Shown in pieces: positions 6,303 through 6,924 of a stretch of DNA of 6,924 nt. Source of the DNA: Pseudomonadota bacterium (lineage in GTDB: Bacteria; Pseudomonadota; Gammaproteobacteria; Xanthomonadales; Xanthomonadaceae); assembly GCA_023444765.1 (NCBI GenBank), contig JAEXLY010000076.1, forward strand, positions 1-6,924, given 5' to 3'. Positions within the stretch are counted from its first letter, which is position 1, and every line of letters starts with the position of its first letter. The notes beneath the pieces are model-generated. The model was not told where the DNA came from. It did no database searches and saw only the letters and a program-made list of their open reading frames with translations. Made by a program: the position numbers and the translations under genes.

Positions 6303-6924
6303 TACAGTGCCTCGGCGCGCTGGAACAGGATCCAGCTGGTGGCGATGAACTTGTCCGCGCCTTCCGGGCGGTTGCCGCGATGGGTGTGGGTGAACGCGGT
6401 GGGCGCGATCAGCAGGTCGCCGGCACGCGGGACGACCTTGCGCTGCTGGAACAGGAACTCGGTTTCCCCGCCATCGAAGCCGTCGTTGAGGTAGAGCGTC
6501 CACAACAGGTGCCGGTGCAGGGTTTCGCAGTCGCCGGCGCGCGGATACAGCTCGCAGTGCCAGTACGGATAGCCGCCTTCGCCCGCGCGGTACCACTGCA
6601 GGTTCACCGGCCCGGGCCGCAGGCAGGTGCGCGCCAGCTGGCCGAGCGCACGCTCGTCGAGCGCGCTGACGTCTTCGGCCGACAGCCGCCGCAGTCCACC
6701 ATCGCCCCCCGGCTGCTGCAGCATCAATGGGGCGACCAGCGCCTGCGGATAGCGCCGCAGGTAGGACAGCAGGCCGCCATAGACCGCGACGTTGAGCGCC
6801 TGGGCGACGTCGGCCCAGTCGGCGCGGTCGCTGATCGACAGGTCCCGGCTGTGCTTGAGCTCGGGATGCACGCCGCCGCCCACCCGGCCCGGCTGCAGCG
6901 CGTCGCTGGCGCGCAGCCGGGCGG
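6296..6924 (-). CDS. 2-oxoglutarate/Fe(II)-dependent oxygenase (N-terminus beyond right edge)
   Basis: The minus frame ends at TGA 6298-6296 and is open to the right edge, giving about 208 visible residues. A GTG at 6883-6881 could be read as a start, but the sequence before it remains coding-like (ARLRASDALQPGRV), so I treat the gene as 5'-truncated. The double-stranded beta-helix core of the prolyl-4-hydroxylase-like superfamily is visible. YPYWHCELYP supplies the first metal ligands as HxE (His 6559-6557, Glu 6553-6551). LLWTLYLNDGFDGGETEF and AGDLLIAPTAF follow. THTHRG supplies the distal His, probably the one at 6382-6380, which is 10 residues before Lys 6352-6350 (ADKFIATSW), the expected 2-oxoglutarate anchor. 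It should couple 2OG decarboxylation to hydroxylation of an unknown substrate. It converges on the response-regulator gene with 15 bases between stops. Confidence 0.85.
   Translation of the reverse strand, partial: ARLRASDALQPGRVGGGVHPELKHSRDLSISDRADWADVAQALNVAVYGGLLSYLRRYPQALVAPLMLQQPGGDGGLRRLSAEDVSALDERALGQLARTCLRPGPVNLQWYRAGEGGYPYWHCELYPRAGDCETLHRHLLWTLYLNDGFDGGETEFLFQQRKVVPRAGDLLIAPTAFTHTHRGNRPEGADKFIATSWILFQRAEALYG

Overview
The window is very GC-rich (roughly 70% by eye) and densely coding, with ATGA stop/start overlaps and almost no AT-rich spacers. The gene families and codon use suggest a gammaproteobacterium of the Xanthomonadaceae/Lysobacteraceae type (Lysobacter or Luteimonas-like). 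That assignment is inference from gene content; no rRNA or other marker is present. I see no mobile element, tRNA, CRISPR array or phage gene, and no stretch over about 165 bases lacks a gene.

Layout. (1) Positions 1-1605, minus strand: a compact three-gene operon read right to left. It encodes a DUF2306-type polytopic membrane protein, a secreted DUF2141 protein, and a DUF3592 membrane protein cut off by the left edge. (2) Positions 1768-3500, plus strand, divergent from that operon across a 162-base spacer: a DesK/LiaS-type membrane histidine kinase (HisKA_3) overlapping its NarL/LuxR-type response regulator. (3) Positions 3608-4714, plus: a PA0069-family radical SAM protein related to spore photoproduct lyase-like enzymes. 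(4) Positions 4807-6280, plus: a soluble PAS histidine kinase of the phytochrome-kinase subtype, overlapping a single-domain CheY/Rcp1-like response regulator. (5) Positions 6296-6924, minus, convergent with (4): a 2-oxoglutarate/Fe(II)-dependent oxygenase whose N-terminus lies beyond the right edge.

How they may work together. Each kinase is translationally coupled to the regulator beside it, so there are two cognate two-component systems. The first has a DNA-binding output. The divergent envelope-type operon is its most obvious candidate target, but no operator is visible to prove it. The second has no DNA-binding output and probably works by protein-protein contact or phosphotransfer. The radical SAM and oxygenase genes look like neighbours rather than partners. 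Overall this is mostly ordinary chromosomal sequence. The points most worth a second look are the divergent envelope operon/TCS pair, a degenerate G1 box in the first kinase, the chromophore-less phytochrome-type kinase with its output-less regulator, and an inverted repeat spanning both stop codons of the convergent pair.
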